Shown: piece after piece, positions 1-8,242 of the stretch | Layout of the letters: each line of letters begins with the position of its first letter | Position numbering within the stretch: position 1 is the first letter of the stretch | Source of the DNA: Candidatus Flexifilum affinis | GTDB lineage: Bacteria > Chloroflexota > Anaerolineae > Aggregatilineales > Phototrophicaceae | NCBI GenBank assembly: GCA_016713325.1 | Contig: JADJPJ010000087.1 | Span: 992,001-1,056,000 of the forward strand | Direction: 5' to 3' | DNA length: 64,000 nucleotides | Notes under the pieces: model-generated | What the model was told of the DNA's origin: nothing | The model's input: the letters and a program-made list of their open reading frames with translations, nothing else | Databases searched by the model: none | Program-made: the position numbers and the translations under genes

Positions 1-460
1 CGTTAAGGGGCGTACGCAATTCATGCGGCAGGGCAACGATGATGTTGCCACGCAGATCTTCCATGCGTTTCTCAGCTTCCTTGTCGCGCACGGCCCTCTT
101 CTTCAACTGGGCCTTGACCGTCGCCAGAAGCTCGCCCACATGAAAGGGCTTGGTTACGAAATCGTCCGCGCCCAGTTCCATACCCTGGCGCATGTCCAGA
201 CGGTCGCTGCGCGCCGTGAGGAAAATCAGCGGGATCGTCGCGGTATTGATGTCACCCCGGAGAATCTCCAGCAGGCGCATGCCATCCATGACAGGCATCA
301 TGATATCGCTGATAATCAGGTCGGGCTGCCGCGTGCGAACAATATCGAGCGCTTCCTGGCCATTTTCTGCACTATCGACCTCAAACCCTTCGAACTGGAG
401 CATCTCGACGATGTCCTTCCGCAGGGTGTGGGCATCTTCAACTACAAGTATCCGTGTCAT
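1..460 (-). CDS. Hybrid response regulator-histidine kinase, N-terminal part (runs off window)
   Basis: Two-component signalling protein with the receiver domain first. Reading from ATG at 460, residues 1-120 form a REC domain: acidic pair E8-D9, phosphoacceptor D52 in ISDIMMPVMDG, switch T82, and K104 in FVTKPF. A short helical linker leads to the HisKA H-box (LPHELRTPLN, H146) at the window edge, so the ATPase domain must lie outside. A phosphoryl group is expected to pass between H146 and D52 or a separate regulator. It is not visible as a complete open frame because it has no stop here. It follows uppP on the same strand with an 85-nt gap. Confidence is high for the two domains; signal and target are unknown. 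Confidence 0.9.
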   Translation of the reverse strand, partial: MTRILVVEDAHTLRKDIVEMLQFEGFEVDSAENGQEALDIVRTRQPDLIISDIMMPVMDGMRLLEILRGDINTATIPLIFLTARSDRLDMRQGMELGADDFVTKPFHVGELLATVKAQLKKRAVRDKEAEKRMEDLRGNIIVALPHELRTPLN

Positions 461-545
461 GGCGCCTAGTACGCTTTCCTACTGCCCCACAGAGGATTGA
501 AGACCTTCATTACAGAATTATGCCGCCGCTTCTGAATCCTTGCAA

Positions 546-1361
546 TTAAAGAACGCCGATGGCGACGAGAATCAGAATGATGAGTCCCGCGCCGATTCGA
601 TACCATCCGAAGGGTGTGAAGCGGTTGCGCGCCACGAACTTCAGCAGCCATCCAATCGAGAGCCAGGCCATTACGCCCGACACGACCGCGCCAAGCAGGA
701 AGTATCCCCAGTTGGCGTCGCCAATCTCGTCGAGGCTGAGCAGAAAATCAACCAGCGTCGCGCCGCCGAGCGTGGGAATCGCCAGGAAGAAGGAGAAACG
801 GATAGCCGCTTCGCGGGACAGACCGATCCACATGCCACCGAGGATCGATGCGGCTGCCCGCGACACACCGGGGATCAGTGACGCCACCTGGAAAACGCCG
901 ATCAGCAGGGCCTGTCGCGGCGTCACCTGCATCATGTCATCCTGGGCCGGGCGGCTGGCTAGCGCACTGCGCTCGAACAGGATGAACACGATGCCGCCCA
1001 GGATCAGCGTCGTCGCCACCACGACGGGCGTGAAGAGCACCTCCTTGATGAAGCCGCGCAGCAGAATACCGACAAGGCCGGCCGGGATGACCGCCAGAAC
1101 GATGCCGAACCAGAAGCGCCTCACCGTCGAGCTGGAAGGAAATGCGCGCGCCTGGGCGATCAGGTCGCGCAGGTAGTACAACGCCACCGCCACAACCGCG
1201 CCGAACTGTATGAAGAGCACAAACGTATCTTCAGCCGCTTCGCTGAATCCCGGTCGGAGAAGTGAGGCAGCGACAATCAGGTGCCCGGTGGACGATATCG
1301 GCAGAAACTCGGTCAGACCTTCGACGATGCCGAGCAGGATAATCTTGATGATTTCGATCAC
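546..1361 (-). CDS. uppP: Undecaprenyl-diphosphatase UppP (BacA)
   Basis: Integral membrane phosphatase that recycles undecaprenyl diphosphate to the monophosphate carrier for peptidoglycan and other envelope polymers; also a bacitracin-resistance factor. The family motif EGLTEFLPISSTGHLI lies near the N terminus and the second motif appears as PGVSRAAASILGG. The catalytic Arg is kept, but the usual Ser-Gly after it (PGxSRSG) is Ala-Ala here. I chose the GTG at 1361, preceded by GAGGG, because it gives 271 residues, the normal family size; the frame stays open further upstream to 1469 with non-family sequence. Family assignment is secure. Confidence 0.93.
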   Translation of the reverse strand: MIEIIKIILLGIVEGLTEFLPISSTGHLIVAASLLRPGFSEAAEDTFVLFIQFGAVVAVALYYLRDLIAQARAFPSSSTVRRFWFGIVLAVIPAGLVGILLRGFIKEVLFTPVVVATTLILGGIVFILFERSALASRPAQDDMMQVTPRQALLIGVFQVASLIPGVSRAAASILGGMWIGLSREAAIRFSFFLAIPTLGGATLVDFLLSLDEIGDANWGYFLLGAVVSGVMAWLSIGWLLKFVARNRFTPFGWYRIGAGLIILILVAIGVL

Positions 1362-1547
1362 ATTGCCCTCTGGATCGGCTGGTGACGCGGCCCATGCGCG
1401 GCGCCCCGCACGCCTGAACAAGGATTGGTCTCCTGGCTGCTGACAGCCAGGCGCAATACCCGACAGCAAGCTTAATTCACGGCAAAGGCTGTGTCAAACC
1501 GGAGCCACCGGCCGATCAGCGACCATTGAATTCCGACGACAAGCAGG

Positions 1548-1574
1548 CAAACAAAAAGGCGGTTTCTGACCGCC
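1548..1574 (-). terminator. Rho-independent terminator after the 1642-1974 gene
   Basis: Read on the minus strand, a 6-bp stem GGCGGT/ACCGCC with a 5-nt loop is followed directly by TTTTTGTTTG. It lies about 68 nt downstream of the small minus-strand gene and upstream of uppP, so it separates the two transcription units. Confidence 0.7.
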
Positions 1575-1641
1575 CCGACCCGCTCACAGTGGTAGGCTCA
1601 GCGACGGACCACTCGATCGCTGAAGCGCAATGCTGAGAAGC

Positions 1642-1974
1642 CTAGTAGAACCGGACAATCTCCTCTTGGTTGCGCTGGTTGATTGTCACCACGTTCGCTC
1701 GATGGTTCTTCAACAGGCGCACCAGGTAGGGATTGTGAACCACACGCATCTTGGCGCGCTGCTCACCCCGCACCAGTTCTAGGTGGAAGACGCACACTGG
1801 ACGAACGCCCGATAGCCAGAACTCCTGGCGGAAGACATCGCCATCAATGGTCCAACCAGATTCAAGAGCCGTGAGCAGAGCGTCAGCGCCGGTGTATTTC
1901 TCCGATTCGGAACTCCAATAGCGGTAGCATACGCTAAAAGCGGAGTCCGGATCCATGAATAGGTGGGTTTCCAT
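1642..1974 (-). CDS. Hypothetical protein, 110 aa
   Basis: I do not recognise the family. The protein is soluble-looking, with no signal peptide or membrane segment, and is rich in aromatic and charged residues (for example CYRYWSSESEKY near residues 16-27). The start ATG at 1974 is well supported by GCAGGAGACAATT just upstream. It has its own terminator 68 nt downstream and a long AT-richer region upstream, so it is probably monocistronic. Translation and terminator signals make it a real gene; no function can be inferred. Confidence 0.7.
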   Translation of the reverse strand: METHLFMDPDSAFSVCYRYWSSESEKYTGADALLTALESGWTIDGDVFRQEFWLSGVRPVCVFHLELVRGEQRAKMRVVHNPYLVRLLKNHRANVVTINQRNQEEIVRFY

Positions 1975-2454
1975 AATTGTCTCCTGCGAGCGTCTCAGGC
2001 GCGTGGACGGGTGATGCCTTGTATATTACAGACCACTGCGCCGTAATTAATCCGTCAGACTGAACAATTCGAACACTCGGTTCTTATCACTATAGCACTG
2101 TTTGGTTTACGCTTATCTGCCAAAACGGTCAGTTTATTAAAGGTATGACAAAGATCGTGTTAAATTCAATCGCACTCTCCGTATTTGACTTCAGGATCAA
2201 TTTTGACACAAATTCAACTGAATGGATTAAATCTTGTGGAAATTGTACGACTCGTCGCAATGGGAGGTAATTCCTAGCACACGAATCAGGTTCATCTGAC
2301 GGGTTGATAGCGTAGGGGCGGACATGCAAACGAAGTTTGCCTGTGTCCGCCCGGGAATGCGGGCGTAGACATTGCCGCGCCCTTATGGAAAACGTCATCA
2401 TTCTCATCTTGTTGAGCTACTGGCGGTAGTGTGTCGCATCGCTCTGAAGCGTCC
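1975..2454. other. Long intergenic region, AT-rich with palindromic repeat
   Basis: No convincing gene is present. Roughly 2041-2280 is clearly lower in GC than its surroundings and holds a promoter-like pair on the plus strand (TTGACA at 2203-2208, 18-nt spacer, TTAAAT at 2227-2232) with no gene behind it. The part from 2311 to 2385 is a composite palindromic repeat. A 92-codon minus frame (2129-2407) crosses both and looks accidental. Confidence 0.6.
2316..2382. repeat. Composite palindromic (REP-like) intergenic element
   Basis: A hairpin pairs GGGCGGACA (2316-2324) with TGTCCGCCC (2344-2352), extended inside by GCAAAC/GTTTGC around a GAA loop. A second stem CGCCCG/CGGGCG (2348-2353 with 2360-2365) overlaps it, and GGGCG (2361-2365) can also pair with CGCCC (2378-2382). 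The repeating TAGGGGCG...CGCCC style is typical of dispersed REP-like elements; that comparison is from memory. Confidence 0.5.
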
Positions 2455-3744
2455 TCAATCGCCTGTCACACCTGTGGCCGGAGCCACAGTCCGATCGCGC
2501 CGGCGCTCCAGGACGCCCGCCAGGGCAAACCATAGAAGCAGAACCACGATACTGAGGATGCCCATCAGCGTGGTCACAATGCGGATGTTGTCCTCCCCTA
2601 CCCGGTCGATCAGCGTGCCGTTCATCAGCGTGCCGATCACCACCGCGCCGTAGAAGAGCGCCCAATCCCACGAAGAAACCCGCCCGAGAAAAGCGTTGTC
2701 CGTGGTTTTCTGGATGATGACCGTGCTGTAGGTCCAGTTGACGGACCCGCCCATCGCCCGGATGAAAAACCCGATGCACACAACGAGCAGGGCGTCGGCG
2801 GCGGACAGCACGAACCAGCTCATGGCGATCCAGACGAAGCCCACCAGGATGAGCCAGCGCATGCGCCGGACCTCGCCATTGTTGATGCGGTTCAACAGGA
2901 TCGGGCCGGCGATGGCGCCGATGCCAAAGGCGCTGTGCAGGATTCCCAGCGAGAGTGTGCCGCCGTCGCCGACGACGAACAGACGAGTGGCGAATACCGC
3001 CAGAAACGTGTCCGAGTTAGCCAGGCTTCCGCCGAACTTGACAAGCAGGGTGGTCGCAGTCTGGGGATGGGCGCGCAGATAGCGCACGCCATCCAGGAAA
3101 GTCACCTTCTGCTTTTCCACGCCGGCCGCATGAACCACAGTATCCAAGGATGCCGTGACAGGCATTCGAATCATGCGAGTCAACACCCCGGCCACGACAA
3201 ACGTCAGGGCATCAAACACCAGGGCCGCGTTCGTGCCGAGGGCAGCAGCAAACACACCACCGATCACGGCACCAACGGCCAGCATGGCCGACCAGGTGAC
3301 ATTGTTGAGCGTGTTGGCAGGAATCAGATCGTCGTCTTGCACCAGGGAAGGCGTGATCGCCTGCACGCCCGGCTCGAAGACGGCCGAAAGCGTGAACTGC
3401 GCGACCGAAAGCGCGTAGATCAGCCACAGCCATTCGGGACCAGTCGTCGCCAGCAAAAAACCGAGCTGCACGAAGGCACGCAGGAGGTTGCACCAGATCA
3501 GCAGCTTGCGGCGATCGAAGCGGTCGATCAGCACGCCCGCGGCGGGGCTAATCAGCATCGGGGGGACGAAGCGCGCCAGGATCAGGCCGCTGACCGCCAT
3601 GCCGGAACTTTCCGGACTGTAGGCGACAACAAGCGCCATCAGTGCGATCGTATTGAACCAGTCACCCATAAGGCTGACCACCTGGGCCAACCACAACCGG
3701 GCGAAATCCGGGTTGTTTCGCAGGAGCAGAAGATAGGAGCGCAT
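2455..3744 (-). CDS. MFS transporter (MFS_3 / EntS-like exporter)
   Basis: Twelve-segment major facilitator superfamily transporter of 429 residues, the usual length. The loop-2/3 signature appears as GVLIDRFDRRKLL near residues 75-87, and repeated hydrophobic segments with Gly/Ala-rich turns fill the protein. The opening residues (RNNPDFARLWLAQVVSLMGDWF) match the EntS/MFS_3 exporter branch, which carries out proton-coupled efflux of siderophores, drugs or macrolides. The substrate cannot be read from the sequence. It stands alone: the nearest same-strand genes are about 285 nt upstream and 480 nt downstream. A TATAAT box sits 36 nt before the start. Confidence 0.85.
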   Translation of the reverse strand: MRSYLLLLRNNPDFARLWLAQVVSLMGDWFNTIALMALVVAYSPESSGMAVSGLILARFVPPMLISPAAGVLIDRFDRRKLLIWCNLLRAFVQLGFLLATTGPEWLWLIYALSVAQFTLSAVFEPGVQAITPSLVQDDDLIPANTLNNVTWSAMLAVGAVIGGVFAAALGTNAALVFDALTFVVAGVLTRMIRMPVTASLDTVVHAAGVEKQKVTFLDGVRYLRAHPQTATTLLVKFGGSLANSDTFLAVFATRLFVVGDGGTLSLGILHSAFGIGAIAGPILLNRINNGEVRRMRWLILVGFVWIAMSWFVLSAADALLVVCIGFFIRAMGGSVNWTYSTVIIQKTTDNAFLGRVSSWDWALFYGAVVIGTLMNGTLIDRVGEDNIRIVTTLMGILSIVVLLLWFALAGVLERRRDRTVAPATGVTGD

Positions 3745-3779
3745 GAACGGACAGGGTCCTGTAAGCGGATTCGAGCGTG

Positions 3780-3785
3780 ATTATA
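3780..3785 (-). promoter_or_regulatory. Candidate -10 box of the MFS transporter gene
   Basis: TATAAT read on the minus strand, 36 nt upstream of the MFS start. No clear -35 hexamer is present at 16-18 nt. Confidence 0.4.
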
Positions 3786-3983
3786 GCAGGGCCGTCTCGA
3801 AGCGGCACTGGACCTCTGTACAGGCAACAATAAGCAAGCGAAAAGTGAGGCGGTCCACGCGGTGTGAATCAGAGCAGCGCCGTCCATTCCGATGAAGAAA
3901 GGCGGCGCTGCCCTGGCTGAAATCAGAGGGAAAGGGGCAGACAGCTCGGTTGAGGCGACTTTTTGCCGGGCTTACTGGGAGGC

Positions 3984-4018
3984 CGCCGGGTGTACGCGCC
4001 TCGTACACACCCCCGGCG
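3984..4018. terminator. Strong stem-loop downstream of the pentapeptide-repeat gene
   Basis: CGCCGGG plus TGTACG (3984-3996) can pair with CGTACA and CCCGGCG (4002-4018) across a 5-nt loop and a small bulge. It begins 11 nt after the stop at 4029 on the minus strand. It lacks a T-tract, so it may be a 3'-end stabiliser rather than an intrinsic terminator. Confidence 0.4.
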
Positions 4019-4028
4019 ATGCCGGCGC

Positions 4029-5183
4029 CTAGACCACATCATCGTTCTTGGGCTTGTCGGGCGACAGCCCCTCGTCGTCATCGGTGTCGATGTGAATCTC
4101 CACACGCCGGCGAGGTTGAGGCGGCATCGGCGGCCGCGGTGGCATCGGTGGGCGCGGCGGTCGTGGCATGCCGCTGCTGCGCGTCGTCACGCCCATGCGC
4201 TCAAAGCCTTCCGGCAGGATAGTATCCGTCAGATTAGCATCGCGAAGGTCGACGCCATCCATCCGGGCGCCGCTCAGATCCGCACGCTCCAGGTTGGCAT
4301 CGCGCATCACCGCGCCATCCAACCGGGCGCCACGCAGGTCGGCCGCTTCCAGGTTCGTATCGCGCAGATTCGCGCCATCCAACCGCGCGCCGCGAAGGTT
4401 CACGAAGGCAAGGTTGGCGCCGCGCAGGCTCGCGCCGGTCAAATTGGCGCCTTCCAGCGTAGCCCCTTCCAGGTTTGCGTCGCGCATATTCGCCCCGCTC
4501 AGGTTCGCACCTGTGAGATTCGCGTGATCCAAAGCGGCATTCCGCAGAGACGTGCCCGAGATATTGGCGCCGACAAGTTCGGCGTGTGAGAAACTGGCAT
4601 CGGACATCTGCGCGCCGCTCAGGTTGGCATCCTTCAGGTTGGCATGATTGAAGACCGAGCCACGCAGGCTCTGCCCACTGAAATTCGCCCCTTCGAGCTG
4701 GGCGCCTTCCATATTCAATTGCCCACCCCTCTTTCCGGTATCGATGTCGAAGTCGAAATCGACGTCGACATTCGTCAGTGCCCGGCGAATGGTCGTCTTG
4801 GTCATGTTGATGATCTGCTCGGACAGATCTTTGCCCAGGTTGCGCAGGTTGTCGAAATCGGCATACTGTGCGCCGGGGTCAACACGGTGCTCACGGATCA
4901 ACCCTTCCAGGTAGAGAATGAGCTGACTGGAAGCGAGCTGCACCTGCCCGAGCATGTGGTCTTCCGGAATGTTGGCATCCGTCTCCAGGGCGAGCGTCTC
5001 GGTGATCGTGAAGTCGTCTGGGAACATCTCGGCGAGCTGGCGCTGGATGCCCATATACTGCTTGACCGCCATACGACCAATGCCGGCGGACAAGCCCTCC
5101 TGAAGCGAGCGTTCCACGGAGCGATGCAGCGCTCGCGCAGCCAGTAGAATTTGGTGAAGTCGTTGCAGCCGTGCCGGTTCCAT
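4029..5183 (-). CDS. Pentapeptide-repeat protein
   Basis: Residues 1-150 form a charged helical domain I do not recognise. Residues 156-323 are about 33 tandem pentapeptides of the A(N/D)LxG type, which fold as a right-handed square beta-helix. The end (338-384) is Pro/Arg- then Asp-rich and probably disordered. There is no signal peptide or membrane segment, so the protein is expected to be cytosolic. Its start codon overlaps the stop of the ECF sigma gene by one base (TAATG), with AAGGAGATA as ribosome-binding site, so the two are translationally coupled. An anti-sigma factor usually occupies this position. Some members of the fold mimic DNA and protect gyrase, but a regulatory role here is only inferred. 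Confidence 0.88.
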   Translation of the reverse strand: MEPARLQRLHQILLAARALHRSVERSLQEGLSAGIGRMAVKQYMGIQRQLAEMFPDDFTITETLALETDANIPEDHMLGQVQLASSQLILYLEGLIREHRVDPGAQYADFDNLRNLGKDLSEQIINMTKTTIRRALTNVDVDFDFDIDTGKRGGQLNMEGAQLEGANFSGQSLRGSVFNHANLKDANLSGAQMSDASFSHAELVGANISGTSLRNAALDHANLTGANLSGANMRDANLEGATLEGANLTGASLRGANLAFVNLRGARLDGANLRDTNLEAADLRGARLDGAVMRDANLERADLSGARMDGVDLRDANLTDTILPEGFERMGVTTRSSGMPRPPRPPMPPRPPMPPQPRRRVEIHIDTDDDEGLSPDKPKNDDVV

Positions 5184-5875
5184 TACGCTATCTCCTTTGC
5201 TTGAGCGATCCGTTCCGGGGTCAATCCGGTCGTTTCCGGAAGCGGACCATCCTTATCCTCATCCATTTCATCATCTTCTTCGTCCAGCGCCTCACGAATG
5301 GCTGCCAGAGTCTGCCGCCGCAGCCGACCTCGAAGGGTCCGCTTGGCGTGAAAAAGCCGTGATTTCACGGTCCCGATGCTCACGCCCATCACTTCTGCGA
5401 TCTCGTGATAGGTCAGCTCGGCCTCGGCGTAGAGCATCAGTGTCTGACGCTGCAAGTCCGGCAGCGAGTCGATCGCCTCGCGGACCTCCAGTTCGAGCAG
5501 CAGCCAGTTGGCCGCTTCCTCCGGAGGGGTTGCATACGTGTCCGGCAGATCGAACCCGATTCGCATACCGCCGCCGTCTTCCTGATCCAGAGGCACCGTC
5601 TCGCGCCGGCCATCGCGTCGCAGGCTGTCATAGCAGCGGTTGCGCACAATGCGGTAGACGTAGGCGCGCACGTGTTCAGGCGGGTCGATGTGCGACAGGT
5701 TGAGATAGAGCGTCAGCAGTGCTTCCTGCGTGATGTCTTCCGCCTCCAGCGGATCGCCCACCAGCCGCCGCGCAAAACGTCGCAGTCCTGGCAGCAGCCG
5801 GCTGTGCAGCGCTTCGAAGGCGTCAGAGTCGCCATCTTGCGCTAAAATCACCAGTTGGGCGTCTGTCTCATTCAC
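5183..5875 (-). CDS. ECF-type RNA polymerase sigma factor
   Basis: Sigma-70 family, extracytoplasmic-function type, 230 residues. Region 2 (about 20-85) contains the core-binding sequence DPLEAEDITQEALL and the -10 recognition helix; region 4 (about 135-190) contains the helix-turn-helix LTYHEIAEVMGVSIGTVKSR for -35 binding. An acidic tail (EEDDEMDEDKDG) extends beyond region 4. The downstream partner is a pentapeptide-repeat protein, with no recognisable anti-sigma factor nearby, so the control mechanism is not a standard membrane anti-sigma pair. Family is certain; regulon unknown. Confidence 0.93.
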   Translation of the reverse strand: MNETDAQLVILAQDGDSDAFEALHSRLLPGLRRFARRLVGDPLEAEDITQEALLTLYLNLSHIDPPEHVRAYVYRIVRNRCYDSLRRDGRRETVPLDQEDGGGMRIGFDLPDTYATPPEEAANWLLLELEVREAIDSLPDLQRQTLMLYAEAELTYHEIAEVMGVSIGTVKSRLFHAKRTLRGRLRRQTLAAIREALDEEDDEMDEDKDGPLPETTGLTPERIAQAKEIA

Positions 5876-5956
5876 TGCACATCATGTCCCGGTTGCTGCT
5901 TACATTTCCCTATACGAGATAGGCGCTGTACAGTGTTCAAAACTCGTGAGTCGTGG

Positions 5957-5962
5957 TAGAAT
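5957..5962 (+). promoter_or_regulatory. Candidate -10 box before the first helicase-like gene
   Basis: TAGAAT ends 8 nt before the ATG at 5971, which would give a leaderless or nearly leaderless transcript. No convincing -35 element is seen. Confidence 0.35.
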
Positions 5963-5970
5963 ATTTGTTC

Positions 5971-8202
5971 ATGATTGATCCAAAACATCTCACTCCTGTT
6001 CAGCGCCAGGTGGCCGATCTTCCGACTCGCGGACGCGTTTTCGTCGAAGGCACTGCGGGAACGGGAAAAACCACGGCTGCGGTGGCGCGGCTGCTCCGTC
6101 TGCTCCAGAGCGGGACGCCGGCTGATTCGATCTTGGTCATCGCCCCTCAACCCACGCTTGCCCTGCCCTACATCGAGGCGTTGCGTCGGGCCGATCTCCC
6201 GCCAGGCGGTCAGGTGCGCGTGACCACCGTCAGCGGTATCGCACGCGAGATGGTCGCCCTCTACTGGCAGTTGGTGGCTCCTGCGGCCGGTTTCGTCACA
6301 CCTGCCACGCCACCGACATTCCTCAGCCTGGAGACCGCCCAGTACGTGATGGCGCGCATCGCCGACCCATTGGTCGACGAGCAGGGTTACTTCGGCTCGG
6401 TGACGCTGCCGCGCGGCCGTCTGTACAGCCAGTTGATCGACAACCTCAATAAGGCCGCGGTCGTCGGATTCCCACACACGGAAGTGGCCGACCGCCTCAA
6501 GCCGGCCTGGGCTGGCGACGCGGCCTCGGTGCGCATGTTCGACGAGGTGCAGGACGCAATCAACCGCTATCGCGCCTATTGCCTGTCTCACAACCTGCTC
6601 GACTTCTCGCTGCTGATCGAGACCTTCATGAGGCATACGCTGCCGGTCTGCTCGGACGCGCTGTTCAGCCGGGCATCGCACCTCTTCCTCGACAATGTGG
6701 AAGAAGATACGCCGGCTGCTCACCAGTTCTTCGCCGGCTGGCTGAAGCGCTGCGAGTCGGCGCTCGTCGTGTTCGACAGCGACGCCGGCTACCGCCGCTT
6801 TCTGGGCGCCGACGAAGACTCGGCTTCCAGCCTGCGCGCCTTCTGCGACAGCACCATCGAATTCACCGACTCGCTGGTGGCCGGGCCCGACATGCAGGCG
6901 CTCACCTCCGAACTGTCGACCATCATGGGTCAGTACGCCGAGCGCGTCGAAGGCCGCCCCGGCGCCGCCTTCGACTATCACGTCACGCGCTTCACCCCGG
7001 AGAGCCTCGATTGGGCCGCGGGTGCCGCCGCCGATCTGATCCAGCAGGGCGTGCCGGCGAGCGAAATCGCCATTCTTGCGCCGTACATGAGCGACGCCCT
7101 GCGCTTCTCGCTGATCGAACGGCTGCGCGAGCGGGGTGTTCCTGCACGGTCGCACCGGCCATCACGGGCACTGCGTGACGAGCCGGTGGTACGCGCGCTG
7201 ATCGTGCTGGCCAGACTGGCGCATCCTTCGTGGGGGCTGGCGGTCGACCCACGCGATCTGTCTTATGCCCTGATGGCCGCGCTGAGCGCCAGTGAGACCG
7301 ATTCACTCGATCTGGCCCGCGCACACATGCTGGCCAACGCTGCGTACCCGTACGCTGATGGTGCAGTGCGTCTGGCGCCGTTCGAGGTGATCGCGGCGGA
7401 CCTTCAGGAGCGGATCACCTACACCGTCGGCGAAAAATACGACCGTCTCCGCGTCTGGCTGGAGACGTACATTCAGGAGACGACGGCTCCGCCTGCCGAT
7501 GCCAAACCAAAACGCGGGCGCAAAAAGAAACTTCAGCCATTACGCCTGGACGATCCGGCGCTTGATCATTTCTTCAGCCGGCTGTTCGGCGAAGTCCTGT
7601 CGGCCCGCGGCTACGGCCTGCATCGCGACCTGATCGCCGCCGACGCCGTGGCCGCGCTGGTCGACTCGGCGCGCGGCTTCCGGCACACGCTGGAGCGCAT
7701 GAACACCTTCGCGACCGACCCGGCGCTGGGCGGCACCCTCATTTCGCGCGAGTATGTACGGATGGTCGAGACGGGCATCATCGCCAACCAGTACATCGGC
7801 GCGTGGCAGCGGCCGGATGCCAATGCCGTGCTGGTCGCCCCCGCCTACACGTTCCTGATGAACAACCGGCCGGCGTCGCACCAGTTCTGGCTGGATGCCG
7901 GCGGCCGCGGCTGGTCGGAGCGCATCTTTCAGCCGCTCACCCATCCGATCGTCCTGAGCCGGGGTTGGCAGGCGGGCGCGCCCTGGACCGACGAGAACGA
8001 AGACTACTACCGGCGCGATACGCTCTACCGGTTGGTGGCCGGCCTGCTGCGTCGCTGCCGTACCGGCGTGCATCTCGGCTTCACGGAACTGAGCGAAACC
8101 GGCGGCATGGATCAGGGACTGCTGCTGGAAGTCATCAACCGCCTGCTCCGCCGCTTGAGCGGCGATGCGGCTTCCGATGAGCGAGGAGTGGCTCAAGGAT
8201 GA
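5971..8202 (+). CDS. UvrD/Rep-family SF1 helicase-like protein with degenerate ATPase motifs
   Basis: First member of a three-gene helicase-nuclease set. Walker A is intact (VEGTAGTGKTT, residues 25-35), but the position of motif II reads LFLDNVEEDT instead of DExQD, and motif III reads FDSDAGYRRFLGAD instead of GDPDQSIYRFRGAD, losing the Gln that contacts nucleotide. It is therefore probably a structural or DNA-scanning motor-like subunit, comparable in idea to the inactive half of AddB. A Lys/Arg-rich linker (about 505-520) splits the C-terminal part. I chose ATG 5971; an in-frame GTG at 5953 is possible. The stop overlaps the next gene's ATG (ATGA). Confidence 0.72.
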   Translation: MIDPKHLTPVQRQVADLPTRGRVFVEGTAGTGKTTAAVARLLRLLQSGTPADSILVIAPQPTLALPYIEALRRADLPPGGQVRVTTVSGIAREMVALYWQLVAPAAGFVTPATPPTFLSLETAQYVMARIADPLVDEQGYFGSVTLPRGRLYSQLIDNLNKAAVVGFPHTEVADRLKPAWAGDAASVRMFDEVQDAINRYRAYCLSHNLLDFSLLIETFMRHTLPVCSDALFSRASHLFLDNVEEDTPAAHQFFAGWLKRCESALVVFDSDAGYRRFLGADEDSASSLRAFCDSTIEFTDSLVAGPDMQALTSELSTIMGQYAERVEGRPGAAFDYHVTRFTPESLDWAAGAAADLIQQGVPASEIAILAPYMSDALRFSLIERLRERGVPARSHRPSRALRDEPVVRALIVLARLAHPSWGLAVDPRDLSYALMAALSASETDSLDLARAHMLANAAYPYADGAVRLAPFEVIAADLQERITYTVGEKYDRLRVWLETYIQETTAPPADAKPKRGRKKKLQPLRLDDPALDHFFSRLFGEVLSARGYGLHRDLIAADAVAALVDSARGFRHTLERMNTFATDPALGGTLISREYVRMVETGIIANQYIGAWQRPDANAVLVAPAYTFLMNNRPASHQFWLDAGGRGWSERIFQPLTHPIVLSRGWQAGAPWTDENEDYYRRDTLYRLVAGLLRRCRTGVHLGFTELSETGGMDQGLLLEVINRLLRRLSGDAASDERGVAQG

Positions 8203-8242
8203 GTGGCTCGGAGATGGGTGGATCAGAGATGAGTGGCGCGAT
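8198..8242 (+). repeat. Three tandem 15-nt repeats carrying in-frame start codons
   Basis: Units GATGAGTGGCTCGGA, GATGGGTGGATCAGA and GATGAGTGGCGC lie head to tail at the helicase start and encode MSGSE-MGGSE-MSGA. Each unit supplies an in-frame ATG with a GGA/AGA-like sequence just upstream of the next, so initiation could occur at 8199, 8214, 8229 or 8241. Confidence 0.6.

Noticed and set aside
2129..2407. A 92-codon minus-strand frame in the AT-rich gap
   Set aside because: It runs through the palindromic repeat, lacks a ribosome-binding site and has no coherent protein features.
4215..4725. Regularly spaced short DNA repeats resembling an array
   Set aside because: They are the codons of the pentapeptide repeats (15-nt period), not a CRISPR.
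5872..7155. A 427-codon minus-strand frame opposite the first helicase-like gene
   Set aside because: Antisense shadow; no ribosome-binding site and no recognisable sequence.
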